Part shown: piece by piece, positions 34,943 through 43,367 of the stretch
How positions within the stretch are numbered: the first letter of the stretch is position 1
How the letters are laid out: the number at the start of each line of letters is the position of its first letter
DNA from: Bifidobacterium santillanense
GTDB taxonomy: Bacteria > Actinomycetota > Actinomycetes > Actinomycetales > Bifidobacteriaceae
Reading direction: 5' to 3'
Assembly (NCBI RefSeq): GCF_018555385.1
Contig: NZ_JAFEJS010000004.1
Coordinates: 161,199-225,198, forward strand
DNA: 64,000 nucleotides
The notes under the pieces: model-generated
Told to the model about the DNA's origin: nothing
What the model saw: the letters and a program-made list of their open reading frames with translations, nothing else
Databases searched by the model: none
Made by a program: the position numbers and the translations under genes

Positions 34943-34985
34943 CCGATCCGTCCGGCCGACGACGACCGTCGACCGGACGGATCGG
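34943..34985 (-). terminator. Stem-loop after UPF0210 gene
   Basis: CCGATCCGTCCGG (34943-34955) pairs with CCGGACGGATCGG on the right arm, extended by CGAC/GTCG. It lies just past the stop of the UPF0210 gene in its direction of reading. No long T-run follows, so it may act mainly as a 3'-end stabiliser. Confidence 0.6.
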
Positions 34986-34992
34986 GTGGAGG

Positions 34993-36357
34993 TCAGTTCT
35001 TGAAGGAGTGGATCGGGGCGGGGATGCGGCCGCCGCGCGTGACGAACGCCTCGCACGAGGTCTGGTTGACCGGGATGATCGGCGCGTAGCCCATGAGGCC
35101 GCCGAAGTTGGCCATCTCGCCCACGCCCTTGCCTTCGACCGGGATGACGCGCACGGCGGTGGTCTTCTGGTTGACCATGCCGATGGCCGCCTCGTCGGCG
35201 ATGAGGCCGGAGATCGTCGCGGCCGTGGTGTCTCCGGGGATGGCGATCATGTCGAGGCCGACCGAGCACACGCAGGTCATCGCCTCGAGCTTCTCGATCG
35301 TCAGGCACCCGGAGGCCGCGGCGTCGATCATGTTCTTGTCCTCGGAGACCGGGATGAACGCGCCGGACAGGCCGCCGACGTACGAGGACGCCATGATGCC
35401 GCCCTTCTTGACCTGATCGTTGAGCATCGCAAGCGCGGCGGTGGTGCCGGGGGCGCCGACCTGCTCGAGGCCGATCTTCTCGAGGACCTCGCCGACCGAG
35501 TCGCCCACGGCCGGTGTCGGGGCCAAGGACAGGTCGATGATGCCGAACGGCACGCCGAGGCGGCGCGAGGCCTCCTGCGCGACGAGCTGGCCGACGCGCG
35601 TGATCTTGAACGCGGTGCGCTTGATGGTCTCGCACAGGAACTCGAAGTCCCTGCCCTTGGCGGCGTCGAGCGCGCGGGAGACCACGCCGGGGCCGGAGAC
35701 GCCGACGTTGATGACCGCGTCGCCCTCGGTGACGCCGTGGAAGCCGCCGGCCATGAACGGGTTGTCGTCGGGCACGTTGCAGAACGCGACGAACTTGACG
35801 CAGCCGTAGGAGTCGTTGTCGGCGGTCGCGTGCGCGATGTCCTTGATGATGTGGCCGAGCAGCTCGACCGCGTTCATGTCGATGCCGGTCTTCGTGGAAC
35901 CGACGTTGACCGACGAGCACACGACCTCGGTCTCCGACAGGGCCTGCGGCAGCGACCTGATGAGCAGCTCCTCGGCCGGGGTCATGGCCTTGGAGACGAG
36001 CGCGGAGTAGCCGCCGATGAGGTTGACGCCGACCTGCTTGGCCGCGCGGTCGAGCGCGTGGGCGATCTTGACGAAGTCCTCGGAGGTCTTGCAGCAGCTC
36101 GCGCCGACCAGCGAGATCGGGGTGACGGTGATGCGCTTGTTGACGATCGGGATGCCGTAGTCGCGTTCGATGTCCTCGCCGGTGGAGACGAGGTCCTTGG
36201 CGTACGTGGTGATCTTGCGGTAGATGTTGTCGCAGGTCTCGTCGACGTCGTCGGTGGCGCAGTCGAGCAGCGAGATGCCCATCGTGATGGTGCGCACGTC
36301 GAGCTTCTCCTGCTCGATCATCTGGTTGGTCTCGTGGACCTCCATGATATTCAGCAT
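34993..36357 (-). CDS. UPF0210 / DUF711 (PFL-like) family protein
   Basis: A 454-residue cytoplasmic protein of the UPF0210 family, annotated in many genomes as PFL-fold protein of unknown activity. Conserved segments are [14 protein letters not shown] near the N-terminus, [42 protein letters not shown] and the glycine-rich [11 protein letters not shown] near the end. The length is normal. It is preceded at 120 bp by an ACT-domain gene (UPF0237); this pair is conserved in many bacteria, suggesting that the small ACT protein senses a metabolite and regulates this one. The biochemical reaction is not established. Confidence 0.9.
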   Translation of the reverse strand: MLNIMEVHETNQMIEQEKLDVRTITMGISLLDCATDDVDETCDNIYRKITTYAKDLVSTGEDIERDYGIPIVNKRITVTPISLVGASCCKTSEDFVKIAHALDRAAKQVGVNLIGGYSALVSKAMTPAEELLIRSLPQALSETEVVCSSVNVGSTKTGIDMNAVELLGHIIKDIAHATADNDSYGCVKFVAFCNVPDDNPFMAGGFHGVTEGDAVINVGVSGPGVVSRALDAAKGRDFEFLCETIKRTAFKITRVGQLVAQEASRRLGVPFGIIDLSLAPTPAVGDSVGEVLEKIGLEQVGAPGTTAALAMLNDQVKKGGIMASSYVGGLSGAFIPVSEDKNMIDAAASGCLTIEKLEAMTCVCSVGLDMIAIPGDTTAATISGLIADEAAIGMVNQKTTAVRVIPVEGKGVGEMANFGGLMGYAPIIPVNQTSCEAFVTRGGRIPAPIHSFKN

Positions 36358-36420
36358 GGTGTTGTCTTTCTGAAAAATTCGGTGGGTGAGCCGTTGGGTT
36401 ATATGGATGGCTCCGTCGGC

Positions 36421-36480
36421 GGAAAGCCACCGGGCTTTCCGTCTCCTCGCGTGATGCGACCTGACAAGCGGGTCGTATCA
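36421..36480 (-). promoter_or_regulatory. Two hairpins between ACT and UPF0210 genes
   Basis: GGAAAGCC (36421-36428) pairs with GGCTTTCC (36433-36440). TGATGCGACC (36452-36461) pairs with GGTCGTATCA (36471-36480) with one mismatch, and that second stem includes the stop codon of the ACT gene. They may limit read-through from one cistron to the next or protect mRNA ends. Confidence 0.5.
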
Positions 36481-36750
36481 GATCCTGTGCATCTTGGTGA
36501 AGATCTCCTCGCGCTGGCAGCGGATGCGCACGCCGATGTCGTCGCCGAGATCCTCGAGGTTGCCGACCATGGCGCTGAACTCCTTGTCGGAGTTGGAGTA
36601 GTCGACGATCATCATCATGTTGAAGAATCCGTCGATGATGGTCTGGGAGATGTCAAGCACGTTGACGTTGTGGTTGGACAGATAGGTGCAGACGCGTGCG
36701 ATGATGCCGACGGTGTCCTGACCGACGACGGTGATGATTGCCTTGTTCAT
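36478..36750 (-). CDS. ACT-domain protein, UPF0237 family
   Basis: A 90-residue single ACT domain. MNKAIITVVGQDTVGIIARVC is the characteristic N-terminal strand/helix with the glycine turn that binds amino-acid ligands; the rest completes one beta-alpha-beta-beta-alpha-beta unit. It should be a small cytoplasmic ligand sensor. CAGGAG lies close before the ATG at 36750. The downstream UPF0210 gene is its usual partner. A perfect 14-bp hairpin ends only 26 bp upstream of the start codon, so the 5' leader is either very short or contains that hairpin. Confidence 0.9.
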   Translation of the reverse strand: MNKAIITVVGQDTVGIIARVCTYLSNHNVNVLDISQTIIDGFFNMMMIVDYSNSDKEFSAMVGNLEDLGDDIGVRIRCQREEIFTKMHRI

Positions 36751-36776
36751 GGAGCTCCTGAAATCGAAAGACGAAA

Positions 36777-36810
36777 AACGGGTGTCTTCCAGTATAGGAA
36801 GACACCCGTT
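36777..36810 (-). terminator. Perfect hairpin just upstream of ACT gene
   Basis: AACGGGTGTCTTCC (36777-36790) pairs with GGAAGACACCCGTT (36797-36810) with no mismatch and a six-base loop. On the minus strand it is followed by TTTTTCGTCTTT, a good intrinsic terminator. It lies 175 bp past the MFS stop and 26 bp before the ACT start, so it is either the MFS terminator or an attenuator in the ACT leader. Confidence 0.85.
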
Positions 36811-36984
36811 TCGATGAGGTGAATCGTCCACGCGGGCCGAAGTCGGCCTCTCCCGGGAACGGAGCCGGTCCCGCGTGGAGGCGGCGACGGTCCGTCACGA
36901 TGATCGGCCGGTTCCGATCACGGACCGATCCATGGCCGATCACGACCGGATCACAGCCGGATCACGACGCATGGGTCAGGAGAT

Positions 36985-38571
36985 TCAGGCCATGAGGTCC
37001 TCGGCGGCGCGCGTCTCGACCGGCACGAGCTCCGGCTCGGAGCGGTGTTCGCGCAGCAGGAACGAGAACGCGAGCACGATGACGATCAGCGCGAGGCCGA
37101 ACAGGTAGCCGTAGCGCGAGCCGTCCACGAAGCCCTGCGCCGGGTTCGATCCGCCGGCGGCCGCGTAGTTCGCCTGGCCGAGGCCCAGCAGGCAGGTCGC
37201 GACGGCGGTGGAGATCGCGCCGCACACCTGCTGCATCGTGTTGAGGATCGTGCTGCCGTCGGCGGCCATGCGTCCCGGCAGGGCCTTCAGGGCGGCCGAC
37301 TGCGTGGACTGCTGGATGAACGGGATGCCGACCATCACGATGATGTGCGCGGCGAGGAACAGCGCGATCGGGGTGCCGACGCCGATCATGTAGAACAGCG
37401 CGCCGCCGATCACGGACATCACCACGCCGATCCAGACGAGACGACGGGCGCCGTGGCGGTCGAACAGACGACCTGCGACCAGCGTGCACACCGCGTTGAC
37501 GATGCCGCCGGGCAGCATGAGCAGACCCGCGACGGTGGAGCTCAGGCCGAGACCGCGCTGCAGCTCCTGCGGCACGAGGTACATGAACGCGAGCGTGCAG
37601 GCGAACGAGCAGGAGACCATGATGGCCGGCGTGCGGAACGCGGCGACGCCGAGCGCGCGCAGGTCGAGCAGCGGGTCCGCGATGGTGAGCTGGCGGCGGG
37701 CGTAGAAGGCGAGCACCACGACGCCGACGACCAGCAGGCCGATGACGGCGGGCGAGAAGCCCATGTCGGCCACGAGGCTCACGCCGGCGACGAGGCAGCC
37801 GAAGCCGATCGCGGAGGCGATGATGGAGATGACGTCGACCGCCGGACGGGTGCGTTCGATCGGGGTCACGAAGAACAGCGCGGTGAGCACGAGCGCGACG
37901 GCGGCGATCAGCGCGAACAGGGCGAAGATCGCGCGCCAGGAGACGGAGCCGATGAGCGCGCCGGCGATGGTCGGGCCGACGACCGGCGCGAACATGATGA
38001 CGAGGCCCGCCACGCCGTTGGCCGCGCCGATCCTGACCGGCGGGAACACGCGCATGATCGACGCGAACATGGTGGGCAGCACGATGCCGGTGCTCACGCC
38101 CTGCACGATGCGGCCGGCGAGCAGCACGGGGAACGCGGTCGCGAACGTGCACACGAGAGCGCCGACGAGGAAGCAGACAAGCGCGAAGACGACCAGGGTC
38201 TTCGCCTTGATCCACTTGAGCAGGAAGCCGACGCACGGCAGGACGACGCCGATGGCGAGCATGTAGCCGACGACCATCCACTGGGCGGTGCCGGAGGAGA
38301 CGGAGAACTCGTCCATCAGGTCGGGGATGGCGATGTTCATCGACGTCTCGGAGAGCATGCCGAGGAACACGGCGAGGTACAGGCCGAGCATCACGCGGTG
38401 CGGATGCGCGAATCGGCCGGCGGGCTCGCGGCCGTCGGGGTCGGCGGTCGGGGTTGCGATCTCGTAGCTGAGATCGTCGAAGTGCGGCTTGGAATCGTTA
38501 TGGGAATCGGATGCGTGGGAATGGGAATTGGAGTTGGATTGCGTTGCGGTTGCCTGCGTTTCGGACAACAT
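36985..38571 (-). CDS. MFS drug exporter, DHA2 (14-TM) family
   Basis: A 528-residue major facilitator of the EmrB/QacA type, predicted to export drugs or toxic metabolites by proton antiport. An N-terminal His/Ser/Asn-rich tail of about 65 residues (HSHASDSHND region) precedes helix 1. Typical DHA2 segments follow: NIAIPDLMDEF in helix 1, QWMVVGYMLAIGVVLP and GRIVQGVSTGIVLPT. About 14 hydrophobic stretches are present. The start MLSETQAT at 38571 has GAGAGAGG three to four bases upstream. No regulator gene is adjacent. Substrate unknown. Confidence 0.88.
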   Translation of the reverse strand: MLSETQATATQSNSNSHSHASDSHNDSKPHFDDLSYEIATPTADPDGREPAGRFAHPHRVMLGLYLAVFLGMLSETSMNIAIPDLMDEFSVSSGTAQWMVVGYMLAIGVVLPCVGFLLKWIKAKTLVVFALVCFLVGALVCTFATAFPVLLAGRIVQGVSTGIVLPTMFASIMRVFPPVRIGAANGVAGLVIMFAPVVGPTIAGALIGSVSWRAIFALFALIAAVALVLTALFFVTPIERTRPAVDVISIIASAIGFGCLVAGVSLVADMGFSPAVIGLLVVGVVVLAFYARRQLTIADPLLDLRALGVAAFRTPAIMVSCSFACTLAFMYLVPQELQRGLGLSSTVAGLLMLPGGIVNAVCTLVAGRLFDRHGARRLVWIGVVMSVIGGALFYMIGVGTPIALFLAAHIIVMVGIPFIQQSTQSAALKALPGRMAADGSTILNTMQQVCGAISTAVATCLLGLGQANYAAAGGSNPAQGFVDGSRYGYLFGLALIVIVLAFSFLLREHRSEPELVPVETRAAEDLMA

Positions 38572-38731
38572 GGGCCTCTCTCGATGATTCGCGTTCGTCG
38601 CCGCCGAGCGACGCTCGGCCACGGCTTCGCCCGCCACGGATCGTGCCCGGGAATCCCGGAACGGCGTGGCGGGCGGCTTCATTGGCTTCGCGTCGACAAC
38701 CCCTAACGTCCGGGTCTCGACGACAACGAAA

Positions 38732-38774
38732 AACCGCATGCCTCTGGCGGGAAATACGCCAGAGGCATGCGGTT
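38732..38774 (-). terminator. 18-bp-stem terminator after galK
   Basis: AACCGCATGCCTCTGGCG (38732-38749) pairs perfectly with its complement at 38757-38774 around a seven-base loop. On the minus strand TTTTTCG follows. It terminates the deoR-galT-galK operon. The rest of the 38572-38914 gap shows no further gene; the DHA2 promoter should lie in 38580-38730, but no clear hexamers stand out. Confidence 0.92.
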
Positions 38775-38914
38775 ATCAGATCAAGGCCTCACCGTAGCGG
38801 ATTTGCGGATTCTTCGTAAGTCCGCCGGGCGTGTCGCGGGGAATCGGGCCTCGCGGCTCGCGCTCGGCGCGGCGTACGCGTCCCGCGATTGCGGACGGCC
38901 TACCGGACCGTCCT

Positions 38915-40165
38915 TCACGCCTCGCGCGAGGCGCTCGGCGCGGCGTACGCGGCCAGCGCGCGCGGGGCGTGGAAGCCCTGCTTGGCGAACTCGTCGGCGA
39001 TCTTCTGGGCGACCTCCTGGGAGCGGCCCTTGTCGACGAGCGCGATGATGGAGCCGCCGAAGCCGCCGCCGGTCATACGGGCGCCGTACGCGCCGTTCCT
39101 GCGGGCCACGTCCACGGCCACGTCGAGCTCGGGGACGGTGACCTCGTAGTCGGCGGCGAGGGAGTCGTGGGAGGCGTTGAACAGGCGGCCGGCGGCCTCG
39201 ATGTCGCCCTTGGCGAAGGCGCGCACGAAGGAGCGGACGCGCTCGATCTCGGTGACGACGTGGCGCACGCGCTTCTTCATCGTCTCGTCGGGCAGGGCGT
39301 CGAGGGTCTCCTTCAAGGCCTGGAACTGGTCGTCGGCCTTGGCGATGCCGTCGGCGGCGACGCGCAGGTTGGTCACGCCGAGGACCTTGGCGGCCTCCTC
39401 GCAGGTGGCGCGGCGCTGGGCGTACTGGCCGTCATTGAGCTGGTGCGGGGCCTGGGTGTCGACGACGAGCAGTTCGAGGTTGTACTTGTCGAGGTCGAAC
39501 TCCTGCTGGGAGACGTTCTCGAGCGGGGTGAGCTCCGGACGGCAGTCGAGCAGCAGCGCGTGGCCGGCGGTGCAGCGCATCGAGGCGTTCTGGTCAAGAC
39601 CGCCGGTGGAGGCGCCGGCCATCTCGTTCTCGGACTTGATGGCGGCGTTGATCAGGGTCACGCGGCCGGCGTCGGAGTCGCCGTAGCCGAGGCCGTACAC
39701 GTCGTCGAGGGCGAGGGCGGTGGAGCAGGTCATCGCGGCGGAGGAGCTCAGGCCCGAGCCCAGCGGCACGCAGGAGGTGAACGCGGCGTCGAAGCCCTTC
39801 ACCTTGGTGAAGCCGGCCTCGCGCAGAGCCCAGGCGACGCCCACCGGGTAGGCGGCCCAGCCGTCCACGCCGCGGGCCTTGAGGCCGTCGAGATCGGCCT
39901 CGGCGACCTTGTCCGGGGCGACGTCGGAGACGACGCGCACCTTGGTGTCCTCGCGAGGCTTCAAGGCGATGAACGTGCGGTGCGGCAGCGCGATCGGCAG
40001 GCACAGGCCGGCGTTGTAGTCGGTGTGCTCGCCGATCAGGTTGACGCGGCCCGGGGCGCCCCACACGCCCTCGGGCGCGGTGCCGAAGGTGTCGACGAAG
40101 AGCTTGGTGGCCTTCGAGACGCCCTCCTCGTGGGACAGCGGTTCAATGAACTCGACATCAGTCAT
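38915..40165 (-). CDS. galK: Galactokinase
   Basis: A 416-residue GHMP kinase that phosphorylates galactose at C1, the first Leloir step. The galactokinase signature GRVNLIGEHTDYN (residues 40-52), the ATP-binding loop VPLGSGLSSSAA and the C-terminal ARMTGGGFGGS motif are all intact, and the length is normal. The gene lies 72 bp after galT on the same strand, and the strong terminator at 38732-38774 closes the operon. Galactose from host or milk glycans would feed this path. Confidence 0.97.
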   Translation of the reverse strand: MTDVEFIEPLSHEEGVSKATKLFVDTFGTAPEGVWGAPGRVNLIGEHTDYNAGLCLPIALPHRTFIALKPREDTKVRVVSDVAPDKVAEADLDGLKARGVDGWAAYPVGVAWALREAGFTKVKGFDAAFTSCVPLGSGLSSSAAMTCSTALALDDVYGLGYGDSDAGRVTLINAAIKSENEMAGASTGGLDQNASMRCTAGHALLLDCRPELTPLENVSQQEFDLDKYNLELLVVDTQAPHQLNDGQYAQRRATCEEAAKVLGVTNLRVAADGIAKADDQFQALKETLDALPDETMKKRVRHVVTEIERVRSFVRAFAKGDIEAAGRLFNASHDSLAADYEVTVPELDVAVDVARRNGAYGARMTGGGFGGSIIALVDKGRSQEVAQKIADEFAKQGFHAPRALAAYAAPSASREA

Positions 40166-40237
40166 TGGTGTGTTCCTTTGTATTTTCTGTCTGTGTTTGG
40201 TTTCTTCGTTGAAGTGTTCGGTGCCCGATGGTTTCGC

Positions 40238-41488
40238 TCAGTCGGCGATGTCGATGTCGCCCAGCTCGTGGAAGCGCTTGGCGATGAGCTCCGGGGTGGT
40301 GTCGGAGATCCAGGCGGCCATGCCGGACTCGGAGCCGGCGAGGTACTTGATCTTGTTGGCGGCGCGGCGGAAGCTGAAGAACTGCAGGTTCAGGCGGTAG
40401 TTCTCGCGGCGCGGATCGTGGATCGGGGCCTGGTGCCAGGCGGCGATGTACGGCAGGTCCATGCCCTTGCCGTCGCCCTTGTCGAAGAACGCGTTGCCGC
40501 GCTTGAGCAGCGTGGAGTACATCTGGGCGAGGTCCCAGCGCTCCTGATCGTTGAGCTGGTCGATCGTCAGGACGTCGCGCACCGGGGCCACGTGGACCTC
40601 GAGGGGCCAGCGGGCGGCGGCCGGCACGTAGGCGACCCAGCTGTGGTTGCGCAGGACGATGCGCTCCTTGGCCTCGAGCTCGGCGTTCATCAGGTCCTTG
40701 AGCAGGTTGCCGCCGGTCTTCTCATGGTAGGCCTCGGTGTGCTGGAGCTCCTTCTCCATCTTCGGGGCGATGAACGGGTAGCAGTAGACCTGGCCGTGCG
40801 GGTGGGCGAGGGAGACGCCGATCTCCTGGCCGTGGTTCTCGAACGGGAAGATCTGTTCGATGCCCTCCATCTTGGAGATCTCGGCGGTGCGGAACGCCCA
40901 GGCCTCGACGACGGTGCGCAGACGGGACACCGGCAGGTCGGCCGGCAGACCGTGCTCGTCGGGGTCGAAGCAGATGACCTCGCAGCGGCCGGCGGCCATC
41001 TTCTTCTCCCACAGCGGGTTGCCGTCGACGTAGGTGACGTCCTCGGAGCGGCCGGGCACGCGCACCATCGACGGGAAGCGGTTCTCGAAGACGACGACGT
41101 TGTAGTCGGTGTCCGGGACCTCGCCGTCCTGGTACGGGTCGCCGGGCTTGCGGGCGGCCAGCGGGTTGCCCTTGGCGGTGGCGCCGGGGCCGGCGGTGAT
41201 CGGGCGGTTCATGCGGGCGGTCGCCATCGGGATCCAGTCGCCGGTCAGCGGGTCGCGGCGCATCTCGGGGGCCGCGTACGGCACCTCCTCGCCGGCGGCG
41301 TTCAGCTGGTTGCTGAAGCGGTACGGCAGGTCGCGCGGGTCCTTGAGCTCGCGGGTCTTCTTGCCGGAGACGTACTCCGGGTCGTCGTCGAGGTAGAAGA
41401 AGTCGCGTCCGTCGGCGAGCTTCGTCGGCGTGATGCGGATGTGTTCCTTCGCGTATTCACCGGGTTCGTAGGCTGCGAAATCGGTCAT
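40238..41488 (-). CDS. galT: UDP-glucose-hexose-1-phosphate uridylyltransferase
   Basis: A 416-residue galactose-1-phosphate uridylyltransferase, second Leloir enzyme, transferring UMP between UDP-glucose and galactose-1-phosphate. The catalytic HPHGQVYCYPF segment contains the H-x-H-x-Q nucleophile motif. Residues such as NRFPSM and the AARWPLEVHVAP strand match the HIT-superfamily fold. The length exceeds E. coli GalT (348), as in other actinobacterial GalT. It begins two bases after the deoR stop, so it is translationally coupled to its regulator, and is followed by galK. Confidence 0.96.
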   Translation of the reverse strand: MTDFAAYEPGEYAKEHIRITPTKLADGRDFFYLDDDPEYVSGKKTRELKDPRDLPYRFSNQLNAAGEEVPYAAPEMRRDPLTGDWIPMATARMNRPITAGPGATAKGNPLAARKPGDPYQDGEVPDTDYNVVVFENRFPSMVRVPGRSEDVTYVDGNPLWEKKMAAGRCEVICFDPDEHGLPADLPVSRLRTVVEAWAFRTAEISKMEGIEQIFPFENHGQEIGVSLAHPHGQVYCYPFIAPKMEKELQHTEAYHEKTGGNLLKDLMNAELEAKERIVLRNHSWVAYVPAAARWPLEVHVAPVRDVLTIDQLNDQERWDLAQMYSTLLKRGNAFFDKGDGKGMDLPYIAAWHQAPIHDPRRENYRLNLQFFSFRRAANKIKYLAGSESGMAAWISDTTPELIAKRFHELGDIDIAD

Positions 41489-41490
41489 GG

Positions 41491-42300
41491 TTACTTCTGC
41501 TCACTTTCCTGTGCGGGCTCGACCTGTTCGGCCAGGACGAGCTCATTGACCAGTTCCTTCGTTTTGGCGGCGGTATCAGGATCGAGGCCGTCGTCGGTGA
41601 TGACCGTCTCCACCTGGTCGAACCGCGCGAACAACGACAGCGATGTGCAGCTCCACTTGGTGTGGTCGGTCAAAATGATGGTGCGATCGGCGATGCTCAT
41701 CATCGCCATATCGGTTGCGGCCTCGAGCGAGTTAGGCATGAGGAAGCCGCGGGGAATCGACACGGAGTGCGTGCCGAGGAAGACGGTGTTGACGCGCAGC
41801 GAGGCGATGACCTTGTCGGCGATCGGCCCGACGAGCGAGTTGGAGCGGGTCGTGACTCCGCCGGTGACGATGACCTCGACGTCCTTCGATTCGAGCGCCT
41901 GGACGAGCTCGGCGACGGGGATCGAGTTGGTGAGGATGGTGATGCCGCTGGCCTGCTGGCTCTCCAGCAGATGCTGCGCGAAGACGTAGGCGGTGGTGCC
42001 GCCGCCGATGGCGATCACGTCGCCGGGGGCGACGTACTTGACGGCCTCCTGCGCGATGGCGTCCTTGAGTCCGATGTCCATCTGCGACTTTACAGAGAAC
42101 AGCGGTTCGCTCAGCAGCGTGCTGGTGGTGACGGCGCCGCCGTGGACCCGCTTGAGGAGCCCCTTGTCGGCGAGTTCGGCGATATCGCGGCGGATGGTCA
42201 TCGCGGAGACGCCGAGTTCCTTGCTCAGGGCCGTGATGCGCACGGCACCTCTGGTGCGCAGCCTGCTCAGTATCAGGTGTTGACGTTGTGACGATATCAT
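41491..42300 (-). CDS. DeoR-family regulator of the gal operon
   Basis: A 269-residue repressor. The N-terminal HTH (VRITALSKELGVSAMTIRRDIAEL, residues about 18-41) and the DeoR signature KRVHGGAV precede a sugar-phosphate-binding C-terminal domain with DVIAIGGGTTAYVFA. It is the first gene of deoR-galT-galK, so it probably senses a galactose-pathway phosphosugar and controls its own operon. No Shine-Dalgarno precedes ATG 42300; GATAAT lies six bases upstream, which fits a leaderless mRNA. The longer open frame to 42411 enters repeat DNA and is unlikely to be used. Immediately upstream lies the tandem palindrome array. Confidence 0.9.
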   Translation of the reverse strand: MISSQRQHLILSRLRTRGAVRITALSKELGVSAMTIRRDIAELADKGLLKRVHGGAVTTSTLLSEPLFSVKSQMDIGLKDAIAQEAVKYVAPGDVIAIGGGTTAYVFAQHLLESQQASGITILTNSIPVAELVQALESKDVEVIVTGGVTTRSNSLVGPIADKVIASLRVNTVFLGTHSVSIPRGFLMPNSLEAATDMAMMSIADRTIILTDHTKWSCTSLSLFARFDQVETVITDDGLDPDTAAKTKELVNELVLAEQVEPAQESEQK

Positions 42301-42306
42301 ACGAAC

Positions 42307-42312
42307 ATTATC
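42307..42312 (-). promoter_or_regulatory. Probable -10 box of deoR-galTK (leaderless)
   Basis: GATAAT on the minus strand ends six bases before the deoR ATG, so transcription would begin at or within a base of the start codon. No -35 hexamer is convincing. Confidence 0.5.
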
Positions 42313-42411
42313 GCACACAATCACCCATTTACCAAACCGACTTGTGCGTTTCGCGTCGCGTATTTTCGTTTTTGCAAACGTTAGCGAACAAAAAAGCACA
42401 TCGCCCGCCAA

Positions 42412-42997
42412 CGCCCGACCCTATAGGAACGGACGCGACACACCTCTCTGGGAGAGCCCCAACGTCCGATCCGTAAGTATCGGACGCAACGCGCACTCCA
42501 ACCACACCGCAAACGTCCGATCCTTCAGTATCAGACGAAATGTCCATCAAGAACAAGCTCCAAACGTCCGAATCTATAGGAACGGACGCAACATCCTCGT
42601 CAGCGCCCCCGCAAACGTCCAATACCGCAGAATCCGTCGCGAAACGCCCCTCAGTCCACCCGACAAACGTCCGATCCGTCAGTATCGGACGCGACACACC
42701 TTCCAGCAGCCCCGCAAACGTCCGATACTGCAGAATCGGGCGCAACACGCCCCTTCGATCAATCTCAAGCGCCCGATCCTATAGGAACGGACGCAACACA
42801 CCTCTCTGGGAGAGACCCACACGTCCGATCCGTAAGTATCGGACGCAACGCACCCTCCAGGGGGCCAGAAACGTCCGATCCGTAAGTATCGGACGCAACG
42901 CACCCTCCAACCACACCATGAACGTCCGTTCCTATAGGAACGGACGTAATACGTTCTCCGCACGACCTCAAAACATCCATTCCTATAGGATCGGACA
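42412..42997. repeat. Array of twelve 24-bp inverted repeats, 51-bp period
   Basis: Units start at 42412, 42463, 42514, 42565, 42616, 42668, 42719, 42770, 42822, 42872, 42923 and 42974; ten of the eleven steps are 51 or 52 bp and one is 50. Each unit has arms CGTCCGAT-like and ATCGGACG-like. The centre is one of three types: TCCTATAGGA (units 1, 4, 8, 11, 12), GTAAGT/GTCAGT (2, 3, 6, 9, 10) or TGCAGA/CGCAGA (7, 5). Unit 11 is a perfect 24-bp palindrome and the last unit is the most degenerate. The 27-bp spacers are related (CAAC-rich start, CCNCAAA-like end), so this is not a CRISPR array. No ribosome-binding site supports the open frames that cross it. Confidence 0.93.
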
Positions 42998-43192
42998 TTC
43001 TTGCGGGCATGAGAACGGAGAGGATGAGACGGGACAGACAGGGGATCCCCGAAACGGAAGGTTCTCCGAAACGGGAGATCCCCGGGAACAGGAAATCCCC
43101 AGGGACGAACTCCTAGGACGCACCTTAGACCGGAAGACCCTAAGACGAGAGAGCCCGAGACGGGAGAGAAACCCCCTAGAACGGGAGATCCC

Positions 43193-43278
43193 AGAGGACA
43201 GAAGAACCCAGAGGACAGAAGAACCCCGGGGACAGAAGAACCCCGGGGACAGGAAATCCCCGGGGAACAGGAAATCCC
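43193..43278. repeat. 17-bp purine-rich tandem array
   Basis: Five near-identical units of 17 bp (the last is 18) read AGAGGACAGAAGAACCC grading into CGGGGACAGGAAATCCC. Looser relatives of the same motif (GGGAGATCCC, GGAAGACCC) fill 43020-43190 and 43279-43360. The strand is strongly purine-biased. It lies between the palindrome array and the pyrD stop, with no gene I can support. Confidence 0.8.
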
Positions 43279-43367
43279 CCAGAGACGGAACTCTGGGAAC
43301 GCCCCCCTAGGACGGGAGATCCTGAGACGGGGAGAGACTGAGACGGAAGACCGGCCGGGACCGGGCG

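Noticed and set aside
36421..36480. Riboswitch between the ACT and UPF0210 genes
   Set aside because: Only two simple hairpins are visible, with no conserved riboswitch core.
38571..38739. Leader peptide or N-terminal extension MRFFVVVETRTLGVV before the DHA2 exporter
   Set aside because: Its ATG and first codons are simply the 3' arm and T-run of the galK terminator.
42412..42997. CRISPR array
   Set aside because: Repeats are palindromic and divided into three centre types, spacers are related to each other, and no cas gene is nearby.
42540..43310. 256-residue plus-strand ORF of NVRSVSIGRN-type repeats, and minus-strand ORFs over the same DNA
   Set aside because: They only read through the palindrome arrays; there is no ribosome-binding site, the period shifts frame at the 50- and 52-bp steps, and both strands look open because of the repeats.
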